A stretch of DNA of 64,000 nt. Origin: Cypionkella sp. Lineage in GTDB: Bacteria > Pseudomonadota > Alphaproteobacteria > Rhodobacterales > Rhodobacteraceae. Shown one piece after another: positions 47,219 through 56,278 of this stretch. How positions within the stretch are numbered: the first letter of the stretch is position 1; each line of letters opens with the position of its first letter. The position numbers and the translations under genes are program-made. The notes beneath the pieces are model-generated. The model saw only the letters and a program-made list of their open reading frames with translations, made no database searches and had not been told where the DNA came from. Location of the stretch: positions 1 to 64,000 of the forward strand of contig NZ_JAUSBA010000023.1 of NCBI RefSeq assembly GCF_030652235.1, given 5' to 3'.

Positions 47219-50200
47219 ATGAATATCTCGGCATGGGCAATCCGCAATCCGCTGGCCCCGATCCTCGCGTTCTTCATCTTGATGGTGCTGGGCTGGCAAT
47301 CGTTTAACGCGCTGCCAATCACAAGGTTTCCAAATATCGACGTGCCGGTGATCGCCGTCACCGTCACCCAAGGCGGCACAGCGCCCGCCGAGATGGAAAC
47401 TCAAGTGACCAAGATCATCGAGGATGCGGTGGCAGGCATAACTGGGGTGAAAAACATCACCTCGACAGTTGTTGATGGCCAATCGACCTCGGCCGTCGAA
47501 TTCCGTATCGAAGTGCCAACCGACAAAGCCTTGCAGGATGTGAAAGACGCGGTGGACCGGGTGCGCGGCAAGCTGCCCGCCGCCGTGGACACCCCGAAGA
47601 TCACCAAGATTGACGTTGAAGGCAACGCGATCATGACCTTTGCCGTTTCCGCCCCTGACATGACCATCGAGGAAGTCTCGTGGTTTGTCGATGACGTGGT
47701 GGTGCGCGGGCTTCAGGGCCGCCCCGGTGTGGGCCGGATTGACCGCTTTGGCGGCGCGGATCGGGAAATTCTGGTGGCGCTGGACCCGGTCAAGCTGAAC
47801 AGCTTTGGCATCTCGGCGGCGGCAGTCAATGCCCAGATCCGCGCGACCAACACCAACCTTGGCTCGGGCCGTTCGGAAATCGGTTCGGGTGAACAGGCGA
47901 TCCGCACCTTGGGCGATGCCGGCACCGTGCAGGGGCTGGCGGGCACCACGATTGCGCTGCCCTCGGGGCGGCATGTGCGGCTGGCCGATCTGGGCGATGT
48001 GCAAGACAGCTATAAAGAATTGCGCAGCTTCTCGCGGTTGAATGGCGAGCAAGTGGTGACCTTCTCGGTGTTCCGCGCCAAGGGGGCGTCGGAAGTTTCG
48101 GTGGCAGAAACCGTCAACCAGACGCTGGACCAAATCCGTGCGGATCATCCGAATGTCGGCGTCAAGCTGGTCGATGAAACGGTGTTCTACACCTATGGCA
48201 ACTACGAATCCGCACTCAGCACTTTGTTTGAGGGCGCTTTGCTTGCAGTGCTGGTGGTGCTGGCGTTCCTACGCAACTGGCGCGCGACGCTGATCACCGC
48301 TGTGGCGCTGCCGCTGTCTGCGGTGCCGACGTTCTGGGCGATGGATATGCTGGGGTTCTCGCTGAATCTGGTGTCGTTCTTGGCGGTGACCTTGGCGACC
48401 GGCATTCTGGTGGACGATGCGATTGTGGAAATCGAGAATATCGCCCGGCATATTCGGATGGGCAAAACCCCCTACCGCGCCGCGATTGAGGCCGCCGATG
48501 AGATCGGTTTGGCCGTGATGGCGACCACCGCCACCATCATCGCGGTGTTCGTGCCAGTGTCGTTCATGGGCGGCATACCGGGGCAATATTTCCGACAATT
48601 CGGCCTGACGGTGGCGATTGCCGTGGCGTTCTCGCTGCTGGTCGCCCGCCTGATCACCCCAATGATGGCGGCCTATCTGATGAGCGCCAAGGATGCCAAT
48701 GCGGGCCACCACGAAGGTGCGCAAGACGGCTGGTTCATGCGCAACTATCTGCGGCTGGTGGCAGCGACCACCCAAGGCGGGTTGCCGTTGCCGATGCTTC
48801 CGAAAGACCGCGGCGGCAAGTTCCGCCGTATTCCGTCCTATTACTTCACCATGCTGACGGCGATTGGTGTGCTGATCGTGTCGATCTATTTCATGGTGCA
48901 GGTACCGGGCTCGTTCCTGCCCCCTGAAGACGTCAGCCGGATCTCAATCTCGGTCGAACTGCCACCGGGCTCGACCTTGGCGGAAACCGATAAAACCACC
49001 GCCGAAATCCGTGACCACATCAAGGATGTGCCATGGGTCGAGAACGTGTTTGTGATCGGTGGTGCGTCGCCGAAAGGGGATCTTGACGTGAGGCGGGCTT
49101 CGGTGACGGTGACTTTGGTGAAACTCGATCAAAGCCTGCTGTTGAAGCTATCACAACTGGGGCGGCGGATTCCCGTGCTGGGGCTGCTGGTGCCCGAAGT
49201 GGAAAACCATGGCCGCACGGTGCCGCAAAACGTCATTGAGGCCGAGATTTTCGACAGCCTCGCCAGCGTCCCCGATATCCGCGCCTTCAAACTGAATGAC
49301 CGCGGCGAGCGCGACATTGCCTATTCGATTCTGGCAAGCTCCGAGGCCGATCTGAACACCGCCACATCGGCGCTGGAATCCGCGCTGCGCGCCGAGCCTT
49401 TGCTCGCCGAGGTCAGCTCGGAAGGCGCTTTGCCGCGCCCCGAAGTACAAATCACCCCACGCGCCGAAGAAGCCGCGCGTCTCGGGATAACCACGCAAGA
49501 CATCGCGACCACAGTGCGGGTGGCGACGATTGGTGATCTGGATGTGTCGCTGGCCAACCTTGCCATCGACAACCGCCTGATCCCGATCCGGGTGCAACTG
49601 GCCAATGCGTCACGCGAAGATTTGAACCTCATCGCGGCCACCAAACTGACCACCAACACTGGCGCGACGGTGCCATTGTCTGCGGTGGCCGATATCGTGA
49701 TCGGCGAAGGCCCTTCGGTGGTGAAACGGCTGAATCGCCAACGTCAGGCAACGATTGGTGCATCGCTGCCCGTCGGCGTGGCGCTGGGCACGGCCAGCAC
49801 GCGGCTGGCCGAGATCGTCAAGGCCACCAAACTTCCCGCTGGCGTGGTGGTGAAGGAATCCGCCGATGCCGAGGTGCAGACCGAATTGTTCGCCAGCTTT
49901 GGCAAGGCGATGCTGATGGGGCTGATGCTGGTGCTGACCGTGCTGATCCTGCTGTTCAAATCGGTGATCCAGCCGTTCACCATCCTGCTGTCGCTGCCCT
50001 TGGCGATTGGCGGCGTGGCAGCGGCACTGATCCTGACCAATTCGGCTTTGTCGATGCCGGTGCTGATTGGGATATTGATGCTGATGGGGATCGTGACCAA
50101 AAACGCGATCCTGCTGGTGGATTTTGTCATCGAGATGCGCAAACAGGGGCTTGGCCGCTTGGCCGCGATCATCGAGGCTGGGCATAAACGGGCGCAGCCG

Positions 50201-50533
50201 ATCGTGATGACCTCAATCGCGATGTCGGCGGGGATGCTGCCCTCGGCTTTAGGTGTGGGCGAAGGTGGGGCGTTCCGCGCGCCAATGGCCACAGCCGTTA
50301 TCGGCGGCATCATCGTCTCCACCGTGCTTAGCCTCGTGGTGGTGCCGTCGTTCTACCTGATCATGGACGATCTCTCCCGCCTGATCGCCCGGGCGTTCCG
50401 GGGCATCATCAGCCCGAAAGAGGTGGAATATGAACCCGCCTCGCCCGAAGTGCTGGAATCCCGGATTGCAGCGCTGGAAGCCGAGAAAAACGACAAACCA
50501 CTGCAGCGGATGCCGGGGCTGGCAGCAGAGTGA
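47219..50533 (+). CDS. RND-family efflux permease (HAE1/AcrB type)
   Basis: The 1104-aa inner-membrane proton-driven pump has a typical first helix, WAIRNPLAPILAFFILMVLGWQSF, followed by PNIDVPVIAVTVTQGGTAPAEMETQV. The TM4 region carries the proton-relay acidic pair in LATGILVDDAIVEIENIARHIRMGK near residue 400. A second repeat includes MLMGIVTKNAILLVDFVIEMRKQG near 960. Two large periplasmic loops fit the porter domains. Substrates are unknown. ATG 47219 lies 12 bp after the adaptor stop. The open frame extends upstream to 47087 inside the adaptor gene but lacks conservation. Confidence 0.94.
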   Translation: MNISAWAIRNPLAPILAFFILMVLGWQSFNALPITRFPNIDVPVIAVTVTQGGTAPAEMETQVTKIIEDAVAGITGVKNITSTVVDGQSTSAVEFRIEVPTDKALQDVKDAVDRVRGKLPAAVDTPKITKIDVEGNAIMTFAVSAPDMTIEEVSWFVDDVVVRGLQGRPGVGRIDRFGGADREILVALDPVKLNSFGISAAAVNAQIRATNTNLGSGRSEIGSGEQAIRTLGDAGTVQGLAGTTIALPSGRHVRLADLGDVQDSYKELRSFSRLNGEQVVTFSVFRAKGASEVSVAETVNQTLDQIRADHPNVGVKLVDETVFYTYGNYESALSTLFEGALLAVLVVLAFLRNWRATLITAVALPLSAVPTFWAMDMLGFSLNLVSFLAVTLATGILVDDAIVEIENIARHIRMGKTPYRAAIEAADEIGLAVMATTATIIAVFVPVSFMGGIPGQYFRQFGLTVAIAVAFSLLVARLITPMMAAYLMSAKDANAGHHEGAQDGWFMRNYLRLVAATTQGGLPLPMLPKDRGGKFRRIPSYYFTMLTAIGVLIVSIYFMVQVPGSFLPPEDVSRISISVELPPGSTLAETDKTTAEIRDHIKDVPWVENVFVIGGASPKGDLDVRRASVTVTLVKLDQSLLLKLSQLGRRIPVLGLLVPEVENHGRTVPQNVIEAEIFDSLASVPDIRAFKLNDRGERDIAYSILASSEADLNTATSALESALRAEPLLAEVSSEGALPRPEVQITPRAEEAARLGITTQDIATTVRVATIGDLDVSLANLAIDNRLIPIRVQLANASREDLNLIAATKLTTNTGATVPLSAVADIVIGEGPSVVKRLNRQRQATIGASLPVGVALGTASTRLAEIVKATKLPAGVVVKESADAEVQTELFASFGKAMLMGLMLVLTVLILLFKSVIQPFTILLSLPLAIGGVAAALILTNSALSMPVLIGILMLMGIVTKNAILLVDFVIEMRKQGLGRLAAIIEAGHKRAQPIVMTSIAMSAGMLPSALGVGEGGAFRAPMATAVIGGIIVSTVLSLVVVPSFYLIMDDLSRLIARAFRGIISPKEVEYEPASPEVLESRIAALEAEKNDKPLQRMPGLAAE

Positions 50534-50636
50534 CCTAGAACCAGCGGCGGTCTTGGGTGGCATCGAGCCACCACGCGACCGCGGCTGCCGCTGTCTGGTT
50601 TTAAGCTGCGCTTTGGCTATCAACGACGGAGCCTCC

Positions 50637-50741
50637 GGCGGGAGTATTTCAAAAAGAGCAACGATAGAGAACCGCGGTCTTTTGACGGCCCGTCACAAAT
50701 GCAGTGATCTTATGCGTTGCTCTTTTTGAAATACTCCCGCC
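50637..50741. repeat. 27-bp perfect inverted repeat made of two dispersed repeat copies (A and B)
   Basis: The arms at 50637-50663 and 50715-50741 are exact reverse complements over 27 bases. They begin GGCGGGAGTATTTC in copy A and read GAAATACTCCCGCC in copy B. Beyond one mismatch, GCCTC/GAGGC pairs for five more bases. The spacer is 51 bp. The arm sequence recurs at 40760-40790, so these are copies of a mobile or REP-like intergenic element. Confidence 0.75.
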
Positions 50742-50862
50742 AGAGGCTTCGACATTTCCGCAATGCTGCCCGCGTTGGGCGCAACTGCGCCAGCCGGGTG
50801 AGGGTGCCTCGATGGCAGCCGAGACCGTACTGAGTTGCGGTCAAAACAAACACCCGAACAAC

Positions 50863-50887
50863 AAAAAAGCACCCCGCAGGGTGCCTT
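50863..50887 (-). terminator. Rho-independent terminator after acpP
   Basis: On the minus strand GCACCC-TGCG-GGGTGC is followed by six T residues, 20-30 bp past the acpP stop. It would stop transcription before the RND module on the other side. Confidence 0.8.
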
Positions 50888-50909
50888 TCCGTTTGATCTG
50901 AAAATGCGA

Positions 50910-51143
50910 TCAGGCAGCGGAGGAGATGAACTTCACCGCGTCGCCGAAGGTCTGAATGGTTTCAGCCGCATCATCCGGGATCTCGATGCCGAATTCTTCT
51001 TCAAACGCCATGACCAGTTCGACGGTGTCGAGGCTGTCTGCGCCCAGATCATCAATGAACGAGGCGGTCTCGGTCACTTTTTCCGCTTCGACGCCCAAAT
51101 GCTCGACGACGATCTTCTTCACACGATCAGCGATGTCGCTCAT
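50910..51143 (-). CDS. acpP: Acyl carrier protein
   Basis: This 77-aa acidic protein carries growing acyl chains on a phosphopantetheine attached to Ser37 in the [19 protein letters not shown] motif. Length and sequence ([18 protein letters not shown]) are standard. It is third in the order fabD, fabG, acpP, 170 bp after fabG, and is followed by its own terminator. Confidence 0.98.
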   Translation of the reverse strand: MSDIADRVKKIVVEHLGVEAEKVTETASFIDDLGADSLDTVELVMAFEEEFGIEIPDDAAETIQTFGDAVKFISSAA

Positions 51144-51313
51144 GTTCTTTCCTCATATCGTTTAGGGGTCGCCCCCGGTCTTTTGCCTGCCCGTTGCCGG
51201 GCGCTCTTTCCTGCATCGGCAGGCACCATAACCGAAGCTAATGGCGTATTCTTGCGCGCCTATAGCAAGGGTGCGCGCATTAGGCAAACGGTTTCAAACC
51301 GCCCTCGCCCCGC

Positions 51314-52051
51314 TTATGACATATCGCCGCCGCCGTTGATATGTAGTGTCGTTCCGGTGATATAGGCGGCCTCTTGTGATGCCAAATACAGCACACCTGC
51401 AGCGACTTCCTGCGGCTTGCCCATCCGGCCTGCGGGGACGCCGACGAGGATCTTCGCCCGCTGCTCGTCGTTCAGCTTTTCGGTCATCGGCGTCTCGATC
51501 AGACCCGGTGCCACACAGTTCACCGTGATGTTGCGGCTGGCGACTTCCTGCGCGAGGGATTTAGACATAGCGAGGGTGCCTGCTTTGGCTGCGGCATAGT
51601 TCGCCTGCCCCGGATTGCCGGAATGACCGACGACTGAGGTGATGTTGATAATGCGGCCCCAGCGCGCCTTCATCATGCCGCGCAACGCACCCCGCATCAG
51701 CCGGAAGGTGGCGGTCAGGTTGACGTCAATCACCGCCTGCCATTCGTCATCTGACATCCGCATGAACAGGTTGTCGCGGGTGATGCCGGCGTTGTTGACC
51801 AGAATATCAACGCTGCCCAGTGCGGCGGTTGCCTGCTTGACCAGCTCATCCACCGCCGCAAGGTCGCTTAGGTTGCATGGCAGCACATGCGCACGGTCGC
51901 CGAGTTCAGCAGCCAGCGCCTGCAAGGGTTCCAGCCGTGTACCAGAAAGCCCCACGGTGGCACCTGCCGCATAGAGGGTGCGGGCGATCTCGCCGCCGAT
52001 GCCACCCGAAGCGCCCGTCACAAGCGCTGTCTTTCCTGTCAGATCAAACAT
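51314..52051 (-). CDS. fabG: 3-oxoacyl-ACP reductase
   Basis: This 245-aa SDR enzyme reduces 3-oxoacyl-ACP with NADPH. The cofactor motif TGASGGIGGEIA lies near residue 11, NNAGITRDNLFMRM near 85, and the catalytic Ser/Tyr/Lys region NITSVVGHSGNPGQANYAAAKAG near 135-157. IETPMTEKL and HINGGGDMS complete the family pattern. ATG 52049-52051 has GAGG seven bases upstream and is favoured over the in-frame start ten codons earlier. Confidence 0.97.
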   Translation of the reverse strand: MFDLTGKTALVTGASGGIGGEIARTLYAAGATVGLSGTRLEPLQALAAELGDRAHVLPCNLSDLAAVDELVKQATAALGSVDILVNNAGITRDNLFMRMSDDEWQAVIDVNLTATFRLMRGALRGMMKARWGRIINITSVVGHSGNPGQANYAAAKAGTLAMSKSLAQEVASRNITVNCVAPGLIETPMTEKLNDEQRAKILVGVPAGRMGKPQEVAAGVLYLASQEAAYITGTTLHINGGGDMS

Positions 52052-52150
52052 GTTCTGTCCTCTCAAAAGCAGCACCTGCACGGCCCCGCCGTTTATCCAA
52101 ATCGCAGCGGTTTCAGAACCAGACCACGATTTTTCTCAAAAATCGTCCGG

Positions 52151-53080
52151 CTAGCCCTTGGCGGCCAGCACATCTTCCGGCGTGCCCACCGCGCGGGTCG
52201 CAGACCCAATTGACGTGCGCTTGATCATGCCCGACAGGGCTTTGCCTGCGCCGATCTCCCAGAACTCGGTCACGCCTGCGCCTTCCATCCACAGCACCGA
52301 CTCGCGCCAGCGCACCGAGCCTGTGACTTGGGCCACCAGCAAAGCCCGGATGCGGTCGGGCTCAGTCACGGCTTCGGCGCGGACGTTCACCACAACGGGG
52401 ATCTTCGGCGCATGAATAACCACGCCCGCGAGAGCTTCGTTCATCACGGCGGCGGCAGGCTGCATCAAGGTGCAATGAAACGGGGCGCTCACCGGCAACA
52501 GCAGGGCGCGCTTGGCACCTTTGACCTTGGCGATCTCCAAAGCCCGTTCAACAGCGCCACGGTGGCCCGACACCACCACCTGCCCCGGATCATTGTCGTT
52601 GGCGGCTTGGCAGACCTCGCCTTGCGCGGCTTCCGCAGCGACTTCGGTGGCGGCAGCGAAATCGAGGCCCAAGAGTGCTGCCATTGCACCGACGCCAACC
52701 GGAACCGCCTCTTGCATCGCCTGTCCGCGAATCCTGAGCAGACGCGCGGTGTCAGAGAGATCAAGCGCACCGACGGCACAGAGTGCGGAATATTCGCCCA
52801 ATGAATGCCCCGCCACGAAAGACGCCGTCTCAATGCCGATGCCTTCGCTTTCCAGCGCGCGCAAAGCGGCGATAGACGTGGCCATCAGCGCTGGCTGGGC
52901 GTTCTTTGTCAGGGTCAACTCTTCAATCGTCCCCTCCCAGATCAGGCTGGACAGCTTTTCCCCCAAAGCCGCATCAACCTCATCAAACACAGCCTTGGCG
53001 GCTGGATAAGCCTCGGCCAAGGCGCGGCCCATGCCGATGGTCTGGGCGCCCTGCCCCGGAAATACGAATGCGCGGCTCAT
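52151..53080 (-). CDS. fabD: Malonyl-CoA:ACP transacylase
   Basis: This 309-aa enzyme loads malonate onto ACP. It shows FVFPGQGAQTIGMG at residues 5-18, the nucleophile Ser93 in GHSLGEYSAL and a catalytic His in VSAPFHCTLMQPA near 200. The start at ATG 53078-53080 follows AGGGAGGGCCAG. It is the first gene of the fab unit, with a 99-bp gap to fabG. Confidence 0.97.
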   Translation of the reverse strand: MSRAFVFPGQGAQTIGMGRALAEAYPAAKAVFDEVDAALGEKLSSLIWEGTIEELTLTKNAQPALMATSIAALRALESEGIGIETASFVAGHSLGEYSALCAVGALDLSDTARLLRIRGQAMQEAVPVGVGAMAALLGLDFAAATEVAAEAAQGEVCQAANDNDPGQVVVSGHRGAVERALEIAKVKGAKRALLLPVSAPFHCTLMQPAAAVMNEALAGVVIHAPKIPVVVNVRAEAVTEPDRIRALLVAQVTGSVRWRESVLWMEGAGVTEFWEIGAGKALSGMIKRTSIGSATRAVGTPEDVLAAKG

Positions 53081-53193
53081 CTGGCCCTCCCTTATTCTTA
53101 CCTTTGGCTTACCCTGCGAAAACCAATCGTGCAACGCCCTGCCGCTTAGCGCCCGATCTTGACAGCGCCGCCCCGCCCGGCCCAGATGACGTC

Positions 53194-53613
53194 ATGACAC
53201 CGACAACCCGCAAAATCCTCTATGCTGTCAGCTTTGAGAGCCTTGGCGTCGCCGTGGCCACCCTTGGCCTGCTGGCGATGTCCGAGGCCAATGCAACGCA
53301 GTCCGTGATCCTGTCCGTCCTCACCGCCACCATAGCGATGGGCTGGAGCATGGGGTTCAACGCGCTGTTTGAGGCATGGGAGGCACGCCAAAGCCAAAAA
53401 GGCCGCAGCCTGACCCGGCGTTCGGTCCATGCGCTGCTGTTTGAGGGCGGTCTTGTGATCCTGGTGCTGCCGATCATGGCGTGGTGGCTTCAGGTCGATC
53501 TGTGGACCGCGCTGAAATATGAGGCCGGATTGATCCTGCTGTTCATCATCTACACGTATATTTTCACCTGGAGCTTCGACCGGATTTTTGGCTTGCCGCA
53601 CTCAGCACGCTAG
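53194..53613 (+). CDS. PACE-family efflux transporter
   Basis: This 139-aa inner-membrane protein has four predicted helices in two tandem bacterial transmembrane pair domains. The first helix pair contains FESLGVAVATLGLLAMSEANATQSVIL and FNALFEAWEAR. The second contains HALLFEGGLVILVLPIMAWWL and TYIFTWSFDRIFG. Conserved Glu, Asn and Trp residues fit proteins like AceI, which export chlorhexidine and other biocides or short diamines. ATG 53194 (MTPTTRKI) gives the family length. It is divergent from fabD. Confidence 0.85.
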   Translation: MTPTTRKILYAVSFESLGVAVATLGLLAMSEANATQSVILSVLTATIAMGWSMGFNALFEAWEARQSQKGRSLTRRSVHALLFEGGLVILVLPIMAWWLQVDLWTALKYEAGLILLFIIYTYIFTWSFDRIFGLPHSAR

Positions 53614-53707
53614 GTAATTTTGTCGTGCGTGCCTGGTCAGGCGCGGCCAGATTGGTGTACGGCCAAATCCGCCAATAAAAGAAGGTGATTTCACCTTGCC
53701 TGATTGC

Positions 53708-53735
53708 TTGCATCCCCAGACAATCCCGCTATAAG
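53708..53735 (+). promoter_or_regulatory. Candidate promoter of the ribosomal protein operon
   Basis: TTGCAT (53708-53713) and TATAAG (53730-53735) are 16 bp apart and about 110 bp before rpsF. The match to sigma-70 boxes is visual only. The leader between could hold S6/S18 autoregulatory RNA, but no such fold was established. Confidence 0.35.
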
Positions 53736-53844
53736 CCCCCAATCTTTCCGCAATTCCACGTAACGGCGCAGGCTCTCGTGGACGGGCCGCGGAAAGTGTT
53801 TGCCCGTCCTATGAAATGCGCCACATAGACAGATCGGAGTTAAC

Positions 53845-54300
53845 ATGCCGCTTTACGAGCATGTGATGATCGCGCGTCAGGACTTGTCCACCGCGCAGGC
53901 TGAAAGCCTCATCGAACACTTCTCCACGGTTCTGGCCGACAACGGCGGTAAAGTTGTCGAGCATGAATATTGGGGCGTCAAGACGATGGCCTACAAGATC
54001 AACAAAAACCGCAAGGGCCACTACGCCTTGCTGAAAACCGATGCACCCGCTTCGGCAGTTCTGGAAATGGAACGCCTGATGCGCCTGCACGATGACGTCA
54101 TGCGTCTGCTGACCATTAGGGTTGACAAGCACACAGACGGCCCGTCGGTTCAGATGCAAAAGCGTGACGAGCGCGAGCGCGGAGATCGCCCCGAGGGTGG
54201 TTTCGGTGGTGAGCGTCGTGAGCGTCCTTCGTTCGGCGACCGTCCTGACCGCGGTGGTGACCGTGGCGAGCGTCCGTCGTTCGGCGGCCCGCGTCGTTGA
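53845..54300 (+). CDS. rpsF: 30S ribosomal protein S6 with charged C-terminal extension
   Basis: The 151-aa protein has the S6 fold in residues 1-95 (MPLYEHVMIARQDLS, EYWGVKTMAYKINKNRKGHY, LLKTDAPA). A low-complexity tail (about 100-151) contains two PSFGD/GRP..RG repeats of Arg, Asp, Gly and Pro. E. coli S6 carries a different glutamate tail. It is the first of rpsF-rpsR-rplI and binds S18 in the platform of the small subunit. Confidence 0.97.
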   Translation: MPLYEHVMIARQDLSTAQAESLIEHFSTVLADNGGKVVEHEYWGVKTMAYKINKNRKGHYALLKTDAPASAVLEMERLMRLHDDVMRLLTIRVDKHTDGPSVQMQKRDERERGDRPEGGFGGERRERPSFGDRPDRGGDRGERPSFGGPRR

Positions 54301-54329
54301 TCCCCAGCCTCAGGAAAGGAGCCTAAATC

Positions 54330-54557
54330 ATGGCGAACAAACCGTTTTTCCGCCGCCGCAAGGTCTGCCCGTTCTCGGGCGACAATGCTCCGGCAATTGA
54401 CTACAAAGACACGCGCCTGCTGCAACGCTATGTATCTGAGCGTGGCAAGATCGTGCCGTCCCGTATCACCGCAGTTTCGGCGAAGAAGCAGCGCGAATTG
54501 GCTCAGGCCATCAAGCGCGCACGTTTCCTTGCTCTGCTGCCCTATGCTGTGAAGTGA
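54330..54557 (+). CDS. rpsR: 30S ribosomal protein S18
   Basis: This 75-aa basic protein ([67 protein letters not shown]) is complete and typical. It forms a heterodimer with S6 on 16S rRNA. AGGAAAGGAG precedes the ATG. Confidence 0.98.
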   Translation: MANKPFFRRRKVCPFSGDNAPAIDYKDTRLLQRYVSERGKIVPSRITAVSAKKQRELAQAIKRARFLALLPYAVK

Positions 54558-54567
54558 GGGTTTAATC

Positions 54568-55152
54568 ATGCAAGTTATCCTGCTTCAACGCGTGGCCAAG
54601 CTTGGCCAAATGGGCGAAGTCGTCAACGTCAAGGACGGCTACGCGCGCAACTTCCTGCTGCCGCAAGGCAAAGCGCTTCGCGCAAACAACGGCAACATTG
54701 CCCAGTTTGAAGTGAAGAAAGCTCAGCTGGAACTCACCAACCTGGAAACCCGCAAAGAAGCCGAAGCTGTCGGCGAAAAGCTGGATGGCCAGACCTTCGT
54801 GATCATCCGTTCGGCCTCCGATTCGGGCGCCTTGTATGGTTCGGTTACCACCCGTGACGCGGCAGATGCTGCGATTGCAGATGGTTTCACCGTCAACCGC
54901 GCTCAGATCGTGCTGGATCGTCCGATCAAAGAGCTTGGCGTGCACACTGTCTCAGTAATCCTGCACCCTGAAGTCAGCGTGAAGTTCAGCTTGAACGTCG
55001 CACGTTCGGTTGAAGAAGCCACTTTGCAAGCTTCGGGCAAGTCGATCCAAGAACTCGCAGCCGAGGCAGAAGCCGAAGCCGATTTCGAAATCGCCAACCT
55101 GTTCTCCGAAATGGGCGCAGCCCAAGACGGCGAAGACCTGACCCGCGACTAA
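54568..55152 (+). CDS. rplI: 50S ribosomal protein L9
   Basis: This 194-aa protein has the L9 N-terminal domain ([36 protein letters not shown]) followed by a helix and the C-terminal domain ([25 protein letters not shown]-type, [15 protein letters not shown]). It is about 45 residues longer than the E. coli protein because of an Ala/Glu-rich C-terminal tail, usual in this family. It is last in the operon, followed by a terminator. Confidence 0.97.
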   Translation: MQVILLQRVAKLGQMGEVVNVKDGYARNFLLPQGKALRANNGNIAQFEVKKAQLELTNLETRKEAEAVGEKLDGQTFVIIRSASDSGALYGSVTTRDAADAAIADGFTVNRAQIVLDRPIKELGVHTVSVILHPEVSVKFSLNVARSVEEATLQASGKSIQELAAEAEAEADFEIANLFSEMGAAQDGEDLTRD

Positions 55153-55174
55153 GTTGGTTAAGGTTTGCAATTTG

Positions 55175-55206
55175 AAACCGCGCGCCGGCAACTGCGCGCG
55201 GTTTTT
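55175..55206 (+). terminator. Rho-independent terminator after rplI
   Basis: The stem AAACCGCGCGC (55175-55185) with GCGCGCGGTTT (55194-55204) has an 8-base loop and a five-T tail. It ends the rpsF-rpsR-rplI operon. Confidence 0.88.
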
Positions 55207-55336
55207 CATTGTGCGCCGCAGAGACGACGTCCATGCCAGCTGAAACCGATTTCAACATCGAGCCGCCGCCCGCTTTTGATCAAAGCATGTCGCAAACTGG
55301 AAAGCCCAAGCGATAGCCCGGCTTTAGCCTGCCCGG

Positions 55337-56278
55337 ATGGCACGCAAAACCACCAGCCTGGGCATTATTTACCTGATCGCCGGAATCTCGGTGTTTTCGG
55401 TGCAAGACCTGATTCTAAAGCTGATTTCCGGTGGCTATCCTTTGTATCAGGCGATGCTGATCCGGGGTTTCACCTCGATCCCGTTCCTGCTGGCCTTCGC
55501 GCATTTTGACGGCGGCATTCGCACCCTGTTCACGCCGGGCGCGTCAAAGATGATCCTGCGCGGGCTGGTGATGTTTCTGGCCTATTTCAGCTTTTACATC
55601 GCGCTTGCGGGCCTGCCGTTGCCGACCACCGTGGCGCTTTACTATTCCGCGCCCCTATTCATCACCGTGCTGTCCGTGCTGTTCCTCTCCGAGAAGGTCA
55701 GCGCCGCCGCTTGGGCCGCTGTGCTGACCGGATTCCTCGGCGTGATCATCATGGTGCGCCCCGGATCGGACTTGTTCGATTGGGCGGCGCTGCTGCCGAT
55801 CCTGTCAGGGCTGACCTACGGCATCTCGATGATCAGCGCCCGCAAGATGGGCGACACCCAGACTGCCGCCGCTTTGGCGTTCTGGGGCAACGCGGTGTTC
55901 CTCATCTGCGCCGGTCTGATGGCTTTGTATTACCACGACGGCAGCCACATCGTCACCAGCCACCCCAGCCTTGCGTTCCTCACCCGGGGCTGGATCACCC
56001 CCACCGCGCATGATCTGATGCTGATGATGACCTGCGGAGTCATTGCCGCCGTGGGCCTGTGGTTGCTGACCCAAGCCTATCGCATCGCGGCGGCGTCAGT
56101 GGTGGCCCCGTTCGAATATCTTGGCCTGATCTGGAGCGTTCTGTGGGGCTGGCTGTTCTGGCGCGACTGGCCTGATGCCCAAGGCTGGCTGGGCATCGGC
56201 ATCATCGCAGGCGCAGGGCTGTTCGTGCTGTTGCAAGAACGCCGCAGATCACCCCAACGCGCCAAAGCGGTCGTGTAG
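55337..56278 (+). CDS. EamA-family (DMT superfamily) transporter
   Basis: The product has 313 aa and ten predicted membrane helices in two EamA repeats. TTSLGIIYLIAGISVFSVQDLILKLIS forms the first helix and TVALYYSAPLFITVLSVLFLSEKVS the end of the first repeat. VVAPFEYLGLIWSVLWGWLFWRDWP lies in the second. Substrate unknown. Its last 30 bases overlap the 3' end of the convergent gene. Confidence 0.87.
   Translation: MARKTTSLGIIYLIAGISVFSVQDLILKLISGGYPLYQAMLIRGFTSIPFLLAFAHFDGGIRTLFTPGASKMILRGLVMFLAYFSFYIALAGLPLPTTVALYYSAPLFITVLSVLFLSEKVSAAAWAAVLTGFLGVIIMVRPGSDLFDWAALLPILSGLTYGISMISARKMGDTQTAAALAFWGNAVFLICAGLMALYYHDGSHIVTSHPSLAFLTRGWITPTAHDLMLMMTCGVIAAVGLWLLTQAYRIAAASVVAPFEYLGLIWSVLWGWLFWRDWPDAQGWLGIGIIAGAGLFVLLQERRRSPQRAKAVV

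Larger units (their letters stand above)
50534..50909. other. Intergenic region with inverted dispersed repeats between RND gene and acpP
   Basis: These 376 bp separate two convergent genes and contain no supported ORF. They hold two inverted copies of a dispersed repeat (50637-50663 and 50715-50741) and the acpP terminator at 50863-50887. Confidence 0.5.
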
